This document shows, piece after piece, positions 36,355 to 47,043 of a stretch of DNA of 64,000 nucleotides. The notes under the pieces are model-generated. The model saw only the letters and a list, made by a program, of their open reading frames with translations, was not told the DNA's origin and ran no database searches. The DNA is taken from NCBI GenBank assembly GCA_032622095.1, contig CP136066.1, forward strand, positions 157,071,152 to 157,135,151. The letters run 5' to 3'. The first letter of the stretch is position 1. Each line of letters starts with the position of its first letter. The DNA comes from Siphonodentalium dalli (lineage: Eukaryota > Mollusca > Scaphopoda > Gadilida > Siphonodentaliidae). A program made the position numbers and the translations under genes.

Positions 36355-37453
36355 AAGGTGCTTACATTAATATGGGCTGATTTTGGCCAGAGTGTACTAT
36401 GTACGCTGTATCCATGATTTCGGTCCTCTCCTGTTAACAGTAAGTTAAGAAGAACACTCGGTCGACTAATGGAACTACTGGAGCTTACACCTGAAAGAAA
36501 AATAATTACACTAAGGCCAAAAAAAATTATTATTTGAGTCTCGAGACAATTTTTTTTTTCGGAATCAATGGGGGATGGAGGACTTTTTTATTTTTTGTGT
36601 GCACATCGTTAAGCATGGATTATGATTGCTTCCCTTGTCTAGTAACAGTCCGAAAATGTAGAGGGAAATTTGTCATGCATACACTCATTTAATCTGATAC
36701 GAAAATTACATTGTGCTACTAGTATATGCCATAGGGATTACCTATAATGTTCTAATGCACCTGACTATTCACAATTGTTATTGTTGTCTACAAATTGACA
36801 CCTCTCCATTATAACATGTGTTCCTAAATTTCCTCCAGTGCCTTTCAATTGTTCTGGAGTTACAGTTAGTACACCAGACTATGATGATGTTCTAAGTCAC
36901 TATTTGTGTACAGGATAGTCAATCTTCACACATTACATAGAGATATGTTAAGAGTTAATGCTCAATACGTATTAATGCTCAATACTTATGGACATACCAA
37001 AAGATTTTTTTTTATTATTATTATTATTTTTAATGTTTTTTGGTCATAATATCAAAAATCTAAATAAAACGTCCAATACAGGCCATTTATTTCAATGTGG
37101 CGGTATCTGAGACTCAAATAATATATTTTATTTGGCCTAAGATATTCTGTGCCAGTTTAGTCTATCATCCTACAGCTTCTTTGAAAGGAGACGATTATCT
37201 AATCAGATTTACATCACTCCATCTCTCATTGAGATTTCTTTTCTGGGACGACACGGCTTTCCCAATATGACGAAATAAATAGTTTCCAAATATGGAGTGT
37301 TTGCCTGGTGCCTGGTAGTAAATATTTGTGAGAATTGTAGTATTTAGTAGTATTTATAAAAACAGGATGTGAACAAATAATCACTAATAAATGTACAATG
37401 TAGTTGACTGATACAAACCGAAGATGATGTCTCCTAGATTGCGATGAGAATAA
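36355..37453. other. Intergenic, no gene seen
   Basis: AT-rich sequence with no recognised exon or repeat end. Confidence 0.35.
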
Positions 37454-37944
37454 TCTCATATATATTTTGAAGACCTCTGTTTGTCTGTCTGTCTGTCTGT
37501 ATGTCATTTATACAAATCTATGATTCTCGACCGATCGGGACAAAACTTGGTATGTGTGTGTAGTTTGACCAGGCGTTCGTCGTTGTCGTATTGGCGAGCC
37601 CGTGCAGCGCATGCGCAGACGAGATCTCGGAAACGGGTGGAGCTATCGACTTGAAATTTGCTATGTGAATGTATCTTGCCCCGGATACAAATTTTATCGG
37701 GTCGCCGAGCCTGTGCGACGGCAGCTTCGCGCATGCACAGACGAGATATCGGAAACGGGTGGAGCTATCGACTTGAAATTTGGTATGTGAATGTATCTTG
37801 CCCCAGATACAAATTTTATCGGGTCGCCGAGCTCGTGCGACGCCAGCTTCGTGCATGCGCAGACCAGATCTCGGAAACAGGTGGAGCTATCGACTTGAAA
37901 TTTGGTTTTTGAATAGCCCGGACAACGTCGGGCTCATCGGCTAG
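37454..37944 (+). mobile_element. Helitron-like non-autonomous unit 1
   Basis: Starts TCTCATATATATTTTGAAG, contains a (GTCT)n run and three tandem ~127-bp units (gatatcggaaacgggtggag, tatcgacttgaaatttg). It ends with a GC stem (agcccg...cgggct), then catcgg and CTAG. 5'-TC, a 3' hairpin and CTRR are Helitron hallmarks (family knowledge). There are no Rep/helicase genes; the open frames across the tandem units are incidental. Confidence 0.55.
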
Positions 37945-38516
37945 TCTATTATATATTTTGAACTTCTGTCTGTCCGTGTGAATGTGTGTTATAGACTGTG
38001 AAACTGCTTTCACGACTGATCCGACTCAAATTTGGTATGTAGGCCTACTTTGATCCCGGGAACAATATGGGTGGATCCAAATTATCGTGCGACTGTATCC
38101 TTGACCTTGCTCATATGCGCTCATATCCAACTGAAATATCTGGACCTCGACCGATCTGACTCAAATTTGGTATGTAGGCCTACTTTGATCCTGGGAACAA
38201 TATGGGCGGATCCAAATTCATGTGCGACCGTATCCTTGACCTTCACCTCGCTCATATGTGCTCATATCCAACTGAAATTTCTGGACCTCGACCGATCTGA
38301 CTCAAATTTGGTATGTAGGCCTACTTTGATCCTGGGAACAATATGGGCGGGTCCGATTTTAAGTGCGACCATGTCCTTGACTGTGACCTCGCTCATATAC
38401 CTGTTTCTGGACCGATCGAACAATAGTTTGTCCAGACGCTGTATATTCTACCCAGACGGAGGCAATCACAAAGAAATCCATAAATAACCAGGACGAAGTC
38501 GGGCACATCAGCAGGC
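37945..38516 (+). mobile_element. Helitron-like non-autonomous unit 2
   Basis: Begins TCTATTATATATTTTGAAC directly after the CTAG of unit 1. The interior has about three tandem ~130-bp units (gacctcgaccgatctgactc, ggtatgtaggcctactttga). It ends with a weaker stem (ccaggacgaagtcggg) and 'cacatcagcaggcat', a mutated form of the unit 1 end. Confidence 0.5.
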
Positions 38517-38973
38517 ATATTATAATTATTTTGCCTTTATAATGTATTATAAAAGTTGTTGTTTTGCTAAGCATGGGAAAATTGTCAATACATCATTGAC
38601 CTCCGACCTCGAAATCTAAATATAACCATCCACAAAAGTGCTTGTAATTGTTATTGGCTTTTTATAGAGATTGGATCCGCCTTGCAAGGACCTGTTCTGT
38701 CGCAACCAATGAAATGGCGCATAGTAGAGTGAGCCATAACAAATGGAATGGAGGGAATTCCATCAATACAGAAAAGAAATTGAGATGAGAATAATTAATT
38801 ATAAATATGTCGCCTGTATTCTGTATTATACAATTTGTTGCTAAGTATGGGAAAATTGCCAATACATCATTGACCTCCAAGCTCGCAATTTAAATATAAC
38901 CAACCACAAAACAGTGTTTGTAATTGTTCTCGGCTTTTTATAGAGATAGGATTCCAATGAGAGATTGAGAGAC

Positions 38974-41834
38974 GTACAGCTATGCTCTTATTAAGCGACC
39001 TGTTTAACGAGGTTATGGGCCGGTACTTACAGTGGTGATACCACCAGAATACCGCATTTGTCATTTTGTACCGCGGTGTAGGGCGGTTGACCCGCGGTAC
39101 CGGGCGGTATTCTTACCGCTGGTCACCACAGGTCACTGCGTTATTGGTGCTCGTTACTGCCGTACACTGCATTATTTTGTTCGTGTAACCGCGTTCAATT
39201 ACCGCGAACGGCCCTCCACCGCGAAGTGAAAACATGCGTGAAACAAACTAGGCATTCTGCAGGAATCCAATTTGTGATCTCGGGAAGTTAAAAATACATT
39301 ATTGTAAGGACGGTACCGCCTTCATTCTCTCTCAGGCTATGTCTATGCACGATAGCGTCACGCGGTTGGATATGGATACATGATGTATAACTTCTATATC
39401 TTATGCCAAAAACAAATGAAAGTGTCAATGACACTGTAGCTCAACTTGGAAAGGGAATAATTTAATGTGTTACTGTCGATGGAGTGATTAGGAATGTGGA
39501 AAGTTGAATGTCTAATACTAGTTTATCAACATGAAGAGATATATATACATGTATATAAAATTAAAATCTAAGATGGTTGCTGGCGGCTATGTTTTCCAAC
39601 AATTCAAAAACATTAGTCATGCAAAGAGTAGAAACCAAGATGGCCGCTGGCAGCCATGTTTTAATGCCGAATAACCCCAAAATGACTCGTTCCCATCTAC
39701 ATGTCAATGTCAAAAGTCAAGACAAATTTCATAATGATCCGACCAAAGGTATATACGACCTGTAGCCCGTGCCAAAGGATTAAGTCATGCAAAGATTAAA
39801 ATCCAAGATGGCTGCTGGCGGCCATGTTTTTTGGCCGAATGACCCCAAAATTACTTGTTCCCATCTACATGTCAATATTAACATCCATGACAATTTTCAT
39901 GATGATCAGATGAACAGTACAACCTGTAGCCCGTGCTAATGGATTGAATTTTGAAATCCAAGATGGCCACTGGTGGCCATGTTTTTTTTCCGAATGACCC
40001 CAAAATGACTCGTTCCCATCTACATGTCAACATCCATGACAAATTTCATAATAATCGGACCAAAGGTACGAACTGTAGCCCGTGCTAAAGGAAATTGTTG
40101 ACGAATCACGCACACACACACACACGCACGACGGATACCAAGCCATGGCAATAGCTCATACTTTACAAAGTAAAGTTGAGCTAAAAAATAGGTGTGTTTC
40201 CGGTATTTCGGTTTCTGGATGCCGACCCTAAACTTTTTTCCGACTACATATATTTTCCCCGTACCAAAATCAAAACATAAAAGTGAAACACAAATAAAGC
40301 GACGTTTCGTATAAACAAGGTGAAGTCCCATGCGACTTGCAGTGATACCTATCTAATTTACAATCAATACTGAATTATGACTTTGAATAGTTAAAGACAA
40401 AGCCGTGGCATCATGGACCTTTCTTTGATCGAGGATGAAAGGGAATCTCGCAGAGAAATTGAAACCAAGTAATCATAATCATGTTCACTCAACCAGTTAC
40501 GATGTAGCAGGTGCACAATTTCTGGACAATGCTAACGTAATTCTTGTTTGATGTTATCACGTTTGTGGGTGAGAGATACCGATACCGTGATCAGCACGAC
40601 ACAAAAATAAGTGCACGTACATGGCGATTGGCCGGCTCAAAATCGAACATCGTTGAAAGTTATAGATAAAAGTTAAATTTTATTGACCAATTAGTCAAGA
40701 GAATGAAGTTACAGTAATTAAAGTTCAAAGTACCGAATGCAATGCAGAGATTCGAAACACTCAAAGTCATGGCATGTGATTGACACACAGTAAATTACCG
40801 GTACATCAAACAATGGAGCACGTGCATGTCTTCAGATACCATGGGGGTTCACGATTGGTGAAATGTCTCCATTTAATTTTCCTGTACGAATAAATTGGAG
40901 GTACATAAAAGGGATGAAAACTAAAATATATATAATTGTATGTTCTGCATTGTATGAAGTACCAAATAGCTCAAACTTATTTCGGTCCACTGCCGCTGTA
41001 TAAGTTCGAACCACAGTAAAATCTAGCGTCCATATCGCAACTGAACATTGTAAATTCTCTGAAATAAACCGACGTATTGCGCTTGGAAAAGATTTGATTT
41101 TTCTACATCAACAGTCACTGAGCATGTGCATGTCCGTGATTATTGTCGGGTGGCATTGTTTGATCTCTTGCAACGTTTAGCGGTCGCATGCATTTGCTGT
41201 ACCCAGCAGTTCAGGGTACAAATTATTTTCACATATTCTTATCTAATCACGATTCGGATGAAACGCATGCGTGTTTGGCATTGGAAAGGGGAAAAGCATG
41301 CCTCTATATAATAAGTCTGTTTGGGTCGCGCAAGATAATTACAAGCAAATCTGATAATCTGAGCAACGACAATAACACTAACTAAATTGAAAGTGTTTGT
41401 TGCAAAAAAAAACATACTGAATTCCAAGATGATTTAAATTGTTTTGTATATTCGTTCGTTTGTTTGATACATTCAGTCACTCGGTAAGACAATCAGACTC
41501 ACACTATTTTGTATTGGCAATACAGTTCACGGAGACTGTAGACGAACACCATTTGTTTGCAGATTGGCAGTCACACATCGCCTCCCGTCATTAACCTCAT
41601 TAAAAAAATGCTACCGCATCGCGGTAATGTCACCGCGTTTTGTGCGGTGCATTACCGCATGTCACCACGGTACTAGCATTCGTTACCGTTGGTAATGCAG
41701 TGGTACCGCGAACGTTCCGGTGGTACCACACGGTAGTGCAACTGCGAATCGGCGGTATCACGCGGTATTACACCGCGGTACTAATGCATGTACACCTCGT
41801 TAAAGCAGGTCGCTTACTGTGAGCAATGCTGTAC
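38974..41834. mobile_element. 2.86-kb element with long inverted ends and GC-rich accgcggta arrays
   Basis: Left end GTACAGCTATGCTC...TTAAGCGACCTG...TTTAACGAGG and right end CCTCGTTAAAGCAGGTCGCTTAC...GAGCAATGCTGTAC are inverted copies. Just inside each, 150-220 bp of 'taccgcggt/accgcggta' units occur, strikingly GC-rich for this window. The middle holds the 'ccaagatggccgctgg' tandem (39565-40195). No transposase frame is visible. The target duplication is not obvious and the superfamily is unassigned. Confidence 0.65.
39565..40195. repeat. Tandem 'ccaagatggc(c/t)gctgg' units ending in gttgagctaaaa
   Basis: Three to four diverged units of about 150-190 bp (ccatgttttttggccgaatg, accccaaaatgactcgttcc, atctacatgtcaa, gacctgtagcccgtgc). 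It finishes with an (AC)n run and 'gataccaagccatggcaatagctca'. A repeat common in molluscs as far as I know. Confidence 0.6.
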
Positions 41835-42470
41835 ATCTGATAAGAATATCGTCAGCTTTACAAAGATACTGGGTTGCACTTGAAGTAGCCACTGTTTGAG
41901 ATTATTTTGATCTCACACTTTTTCTGTCCTACAATATACAGTTGGCCTCGGTCAATAGTTCTGCTTGCTGTTCAGAAAGACACCTTTGAGGGAAAACAAT
42001 GCTCACTATTCCACCCAAAGGTAGTCAAAAGGTGTTTTATTATATATGATAAACAATGATTTTCCACCAAACAGTTCTTCTCTTGGAACTGTAATGTCAA
42101 ACATGACGTCACTATTGAACGGCGACCCCTTTTCATTGCCTTTTTGGCAAAACAATTTCAGTTCAGACTTATTTCTGATCTATCTTAAATAAAATTCAGT
42201 ATAGTACAGTAGGTAGTCATTATATGTCTCTGTCTTCAGTCTACAGCATGACATTAACCAATGCCCATGTGGTTTGACTTCTGAAAGTTTGAGGCGTTTG
42301 CAGCATTTCACTGATTGTACCACATTTTTTGTGGTACAATTAGAATATCTAGAATTGTACCACAAAACGACGGTCATGTCTCCTTGGGAATACAGGATAC
42401 TGACCAATCAGGATGAGCCTTGTATGCAGGTTTAGGCAAGGTGGTATTACAATAGATAATATACTACATA
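41835..42470. other. Intergenic or HIF 3' intron, no exon seen
   Basis: Contains a short palindrome attgtaccacatttttt/gtggtacaat (42315-42342) and a third 'aattgtaccacaaaa' repeat at 42353. I looked for a HIF C-terminal exon here on the minus strand and found none. Confidence 0.35.
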
Positions 42471-42660
42471 AAGGGTCTGCGCTGGCCTGAATTTTACTTT
42501 TGCCAACTATTTTGCCAAATGAAATTAATTTGCCAAATGCTGTTAGATGTTGCCAAATACTATTAGTTTCTACAAAATTGTGTCTTTTATTTTGATTATT
42601 TCGACAATAGCTGCTTGAGTGACCTTTGATATCGATAGGAAAGCAGTTCATTATTAATAT

Positions 42661-43409
42661 TTTATCTCACGTGACTATCTGAGCCCAATCCACGCTTGTG
42701 ATTGGTTGCTTGACATTCACTATTATCGATAGTGTCGTCCACGACACGATAGTGAGCCTCCTAATTTTAGCCCACCCACTATCGCTTGGAAAATCCAGAA
42801 ATCTAGTTTCAGCATGCCCACTATTCCGGGGAGGTAATTTGAAAGTCATCTCCGCCTCGCTGCAAAAGTTCAACATATTTTTATCCGAAATGTCTTTGTA
42901 ATCGACAACTAGAGCACAATAAATTATAATAAGAAAATTCTTCCTATTATTTGTGATGTTTTACCCATGTTTGATGTGGCGATTTATCATGTTCCTTTCG
43001 CCACTGATCACAATATCGCTTCGATATCTTTGTCTATTTCCTTAGTTCGCGCTACTAAATTTTCTGAACGAATCTTCAGTTTGTTTTTGGTAAAAAAAAA
43101 AGTATTATTTTGAACTGATGTCATTGTTTAACAACAACAACAACAACGACGTCTGCTGTCCATTTCTAGTCAAAATGGCAACAATAATTCCTGAGGAAGA
43201 AAATTTAAGATTTGCCCAATTAGAAGCCGGGCAATTTATTTAAGAAAATTTGACAAGCAAAACAAACAAAAGAAACAACAAAACTTTGCACTGAAAATTT
43301 TGAAATCATTCTGTGATGAAAAGGGAATACATGGGAATATAGATGATTGTGAATTGGTTGACATTATGGGTCCTGGGACAGAATGAAAAACATTCGATAA
43401 AATATAATA
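42661..43409. other. Nested insert, left part
   Basis: Starts with tttatctcacgtgactatct and 'gattggttgcttgacattc', echoed at 43450-43490 (atctcacgtgactttc, gattggttgg). Contains a palindrome ctattatcgatagtg and the decayed coding remnant at 43175-43386. Confidence 0.4.
43175..43386 (+). pseudogene. Frameshifted remnant, possibly Crypton/DUF3504-type recombinase N-terminus
   Basis: ATG-initiated frame MATIIPEEENLRFAQLEAGQ runs to about 43243; after a one-base shift the reading continues as QNFALKILKSFCDEKGIHGN, then IDDCELVDIMGPGTE and a stop. An acidic helix, a Lys/Gln/Asn-rich block and a 'LK.LKSF..EKG' helix resemble the N-terminal domain of Crypton-type tyrosine recombinases and QRICH1/ZMYM-like proteins. 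That resemblance is from memory and weak. No catalytic residues are in view. The frame break and the context inside nested repeats mark it as dead. Confidence 0.3.
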
Positions 43410-44269
43410 AATATTGCACGGCTTGTCAGGGACTATGCCAAAATATTGTATCTCACGTGACTTTCAAGCTTTCCGATTGGTTGGCTACTCGACTCTATTA
43501 GTCGTAGTTGTATACTACGCCTTCAAGTCTCTCCCATCGTGCACTATGCATATGTAGTTTTGACTACTAAAAATAGTAACGAACACTACATCAAACTTTG
43601 TTCTGAAACTACTTGTTATTTCGCCGCTGATCCAAATTAAAGCTTCAGTAAGGCGAACATCAATTGTCTGAACTTAGTAAAAGTTGAAAATAGTAGTTTC
43701 CTACTGCTAAATCAAAATTACAAAGGTTTTCTCTGGAGTCCCGTTGCGTTTCCTAAGTTCGCAATACCCCATTCCTATACCGGTAACACTAAAACGTGTG
43801 ATCGGTTGCCGTACCCGAACAACTAATAAAATGAACCGAGAATACAATTTGCCGATTACAGCTTGTTTTAGCTGTCTCTTGTAAATAAATAATACCCCTA
43901 TGCTGTATACTAAGCGTTGAAAAAACACGCTACTGCAGATTTTCATGGCCCAATAACACCAATCATACGTTCATGTTTCCGGAGTTGGGTACACTTTTTT
44001 TTGTAGCTGTAAATTCTTTGCTTCCGATCAGAGTCACATGACCGCTCGGTTCGAAAATAATCAATAATTTCGCGGCTTAATTATTCTGATAGTTCCGTGT
44101 ACAAGAGCGACTTATACTAATAAATGACCAAATTTAATACATTCTTCGTTCGTCCGGGCACCAATTAAGAGTGGGTAAGTGGTTGAAATGTGTTGACATT
44201 GGTCTAAATGTTCTTGAGTTTGGTCACTGGTCACCACAGGCACAGGTCGGGCAATTCTTGAATTCTTGA

Positions 44270-44945
44270 CACAGTTTTTTGCAAAAAAAACAACAAAAAC
44301 AGTTTTTTTTAAAACAGGAAAACAAACATGAAAAATAAACAAAATAGATAAAGATTTACAACAAAAAAAACAACAAAGTTCAACAGGAAAACAAACATTG
44401 AAAAAAAAACACAGGCATAATTAAAAACAAACAAACAAACAGGTGAAAAAGTAACAAAAACAAACAAACAAACCTGAACAAAGGGGAATTTAAAAAAAAA
44501 AAAAAATTTAAATGACAAATTTACAATAAAAAAAACAACAAACAGGCAGGCAAAGTTTAAAAAAAAACAGGAACAAAAAATTGAAAAAAAAAAAAAAATT
44601 ACAACAAAAAAAATAATTGAAAAAAACAAACAAACCTGAACAAAGGGGAATTTAAAAAAAACAAGTTTTTTTTAAAACAGGAAAACAAACATGAAAAATA
44701 AACAAACAATAAATAAACATTTACAACAAATAAAAATAATAAAAAAAAACAACAAAAAATAATTAAAAAAAACAACAAACAGGCAGCCAAAGTTTTTAAA
44801 AAAACAGGAAAACAAACATTGAAAAAAAAAATAATTACAAAGAATTAATTAAAAAAAAAAAAACAAACAAACCTGAACAAAGAGGAATTTAAATTTTTTT
44901 TTTTTTTTTTTTTACATATTATTTTTTTTTCTTTTAAAAAAAATG
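44270..44945. repeat. A-rich low complexity with internal repeats
   Basis: Repeated blocks aaacaaacaaacctgaacaa + rggggaatttaaa (about 44460, 44625, 44865) and aaaacaggaaaacaaacat (about 44311, 44675, 44801) within poly-A. It ends in a 24-T run. The Phe/Val-rich minus-strand frames are compositional artefacts. Confidence 0.85.
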
Positions 44946-45003
44946 GTGTTTGCCCACTGGTTTGCCTTTAATTTCTGCATTTGTTCGATGCAATATAATA
45001 ATT

Positions 45004-45134
45004 AGAGCATGACTTGTCGTGAAATACGCCGATATAGTGCATAGTGCGGTTGTGTAGTTAACTCCGCTTCGCATCGTGAACTACACAACCTCACTATGCA
45101 CTATATCGGCGTATTTCACTCCAAGCCATGCTCT
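45004..45134. repeat. 131-bp foldback agagcatgactt
   Basis: Arms agagcatgacttg...gaaatacgccgatatagtgc and gcactatatcggcgtatttc...caagccatgctct pair over about 60 bp, with ccgcttcgcatcg near the centre. Confidence 0.75.
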
Positions 45135-45142
45135 ATTTATTA

Positions 45143-45216
45143 AATAGTGGTCCTCGGTGGAGGAATAGTCCACTTGCCTTCGGCTCAGGGACTATTCCTC
45201 CCCTTGGACCACTATT
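45143..45216. repeat. 74-bp foldback aatagtggtcc
   Basis: aatagtggtcctcggtggag + gaatagtcc pairs with the downstream gactattcctcccc + ttggaccactatt. Confidence 0.7.
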
Positions 45217-45248
45217 TTGGCATAGTCATCTCCAAGCCGTGCAATATT

Positions 45249-45390
45249 AATATAATAATACTTGCCTTTATACTTGGGTTTATCATAGAACAACAAGGGG
45301 TACGCATCTAAAATGCTTTTGTCGAGTTTATTGGCAGTCGAACCAAACTTCTGCCAATAAGGTGCACAACCCCCAGGAAAAAAAATTGGA
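45249..45390 (-). pseudogene. Unassigned protein-like fragment
   Basis: Minus-strand frame with CAPYWQKFGSTANKLDKSIL and then DAYPLLFYDKPKYKGK, of non-repetitive composition unlike the surroundings. A possible 'AAAG|gcaagt' donor ends it at the TIR of 43410-45248. I do not recognise the family. It could be an exon relic disrupted by the insertion or part of a transposon protein. Confidence 0.25.
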
Positions 45391-45399
45391 CGGTGGTAT

Positions 45400-46340
45400 A
45401 TTATTGCAATAGACCTATATACCAAATATCAATTGAATCTGTTAATATTTCATTGAGTTATCGCACTAACGGTGATAAAATTGTGATTAAAATAATAATA
45501 ATAATAATAATGTATAGCATTTGTAAAGCGCCAAAAATAGACAAACTAAGACCCATAACTCTGCGAAAAAAATTCGGACAAACCTGATTTTCGAACTCGT
45601 CCGAGATATTGTTGCAGGAGACTCATATACCAAATATTGTTGAAATCGGTTAATATTTCATCGAGTTATCGCGCTAACGGTGATAAAATTGCTAAAAATA
45701 GACAAACTAAGACCCATAACTCTGCGAAAAAAAATCGGACAAACCTGGTTTTCGAACTCGTCCAAGATATTGTTGCAGGAGACTCATATACCAAATATTG
45801 TTGAAATCCGTTAATATTTCATCGAGTTATCGCGCCAACGGTGATAAAACTGCTAAAAATAGACAAACTAAGACCCACAACTCCGAGAAAAAAATTCGGA
45901 CAAACCTGGTTTTCGAACTCGTCCGAGATATTGTTGCAAGAGCTCATATACTAAATATTGTTGAAATCGGTTAATATTTCATCGAGTTATCGCACTAACG
46001 GTGATAAAATTGCTAAAAATAGACAAACTAAGACCCATAACTCCGGAAAAAAATTTCGGACAAACCTGGTTTTCGAACTCGTCCGAGATATTGTTGCAAG
46101 AGTCTCATATACCAAATATTGTTGAAATTGGTTAATATTTGCGTGAGTTATCGCGCTAACGGTGAAAAACTTAACTAAAAACCATCTAAGATGGATAACT
46201 CTTGTAAAAAAGTTCGGACGTGACCCATTTTCTACAGGCAGTAAATAGTCATTGGGAGCAACTGACATACCAAAATTTTTTTGAATCCGTTCACAAATGT
46301 CAAAGTTATAACGCATTCTTTAGGCCTGCCCGCCCGCCGC
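45400..46340. repeat. ~161-bp tandem 'gttatcgcgctaacggtga' array
   Basis: About five units, each with gacccataactctgcgaaaa, attcggacaaacctggtttt, cgaactcgtccgagatattg, ataccaaatattgttgaaat and 'atcgagttatcgcgctaac'. The last unit diverges and ends in cgcccgccgcccgcccgcc. A member of the 'gccataactc' supergroup. Confidence 0.85.
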
Positions 46341-46775
46341 CCGCCCGCCAACCGTCCCTCGTCAAACACTCGACTAAAAAACCCAACAGCATAACAATGA
46401 AATTGTAGAAAGGTTTCTTCATCAGAAAGGCACATCGAAACAAAGAGGATTTGCTATGTGAACACCACCACCAGACATACTAGCAAACCCTCCACCCTTC
46501 GCTACTAATGATATCAGATTAACTGGATATTGATAGAGGTGTTAACTTTTCATAACCTTATAAATCACCAACAATAATACCATTAATGAAAGAGTTTCCT
46601 GAAATGAGTGGTATTGGTTGACAAATATTATTAAACTTTCTTGAGGAATCAAAAGTGACTTGCCAACATTTTTGCCAAATGAAAATATTTTTTGCCAAAA
46701 GTGAATTATTTTTGCCATTGGCAAATTTGGCAAGTGGCAGCTCGAATCCTGACTACTTATCACGTCATGCTTACT

Positions 46776-47043
46776 ATCAGACGCCACCTGTGTAGATGGG
46801 GTTGGCGGTGATGGTGATGATGCTGATGGTGTAATCTTAGGGACTTTCAAAGCAGGTGGTCCTTTTTCCATGCCACTGAAGTCAAGTGGTCGCTTCATTT
46901 TCTGCAACATCCGATCAGCAGGCCGTTTGATACTGGCCACTGTAGTACTGCCTTCTAACATCTGATGTATTGATGGACGCTTTATGTTTGACTGTGACTC
47001 ATTACAGTTGTCATTCAGAACAAATTCTGTGGATCCAAATATC
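46776..47043 (-). CDS. HIF1A: HIF-alpha exon after CODD, Ser/Pro-rich
   Basis: The acceptor is ctattgcag|GA. The frame starts IFGSTEFVLNDN and carries three similar basic repeats (NIKRPSIHQML, SIKRPADRML, KMKRPLDFSGMEKGPP), then a Ser/Pro run (PSASSPSPPTPSTQ). 'KRPLDFSGMEKGPP' followed by KVPK is reminiscent of invertebrate HIF C-terminal regions; this is inference. Two donors are possible: ACACAG|gtggcg (last base 46788, phase 0) or GATA|gtaagc (last base 46775). Coordinates are approximate. The open frame continues without a stop into the hAT-like element ending at 46751, so that part is read-through and is not counted. The following exon was not found. Confidence 0.8.

Larger units (their letters stand above)
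43410..45248. mobile_element. Nested TIR element with foldbacks and A-rich interior
   Basis: Ends aatattgcacggcttg...gactatgccaaaata and tattttggcatagtc...caagccgtgcaatatt are inverted repeats of about 37 bp. The interior has an A-rich tract (44270-44945) and two strong foldbacks (45004-45134 and 45143-45216). No transposase frame was found. Confidence 0.6.
42471..46751. mobile_element. hAT element (tttgccaa family) split by nested insertions
   Basis: The left half 42471-42660 (aagggtctgcgctgg..., gatatcgataggaaagcag) and right half 46385-46751 (gtagaaaggtttcttcatca ... gccattggcaaatttggcaa, cagctcgaatcctg) together match the intact copy at 15975-16547. Flanks actacata (42463-42470) and actactta (46752-46759) form an 8-bp target duplication with one mismatch. 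About 3.7 kb of other repeats sits inside. Confidence 0.75.

Noticed and set aside
37504-38487. Several overlapping frames of 70-150 residues with internal repeats
   Set aside because: They follow the tandem units of Helitron-like elements in several frames on both strands, with no recognisable protein.
44309-44790. Phe/Val-rich membrane-like frames
   Set aside because: Produced by AAAC/poly-A low complexity; no start context or homology.
9001-46700. HIF C-terminal transactivation exon (the 'YDCEVN' type motif) on the minus strand
   Set aside because: Searched by eye for compatible codons and did not find one; it may be divergent, lost or outside what I could detect.
46542-46775. Continuation of the HIF open frame past the splice donors
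   Set aside because: From 46751 downward it reads through the hAT element end, which also exists at 16547; it is not HIF coding sequence.
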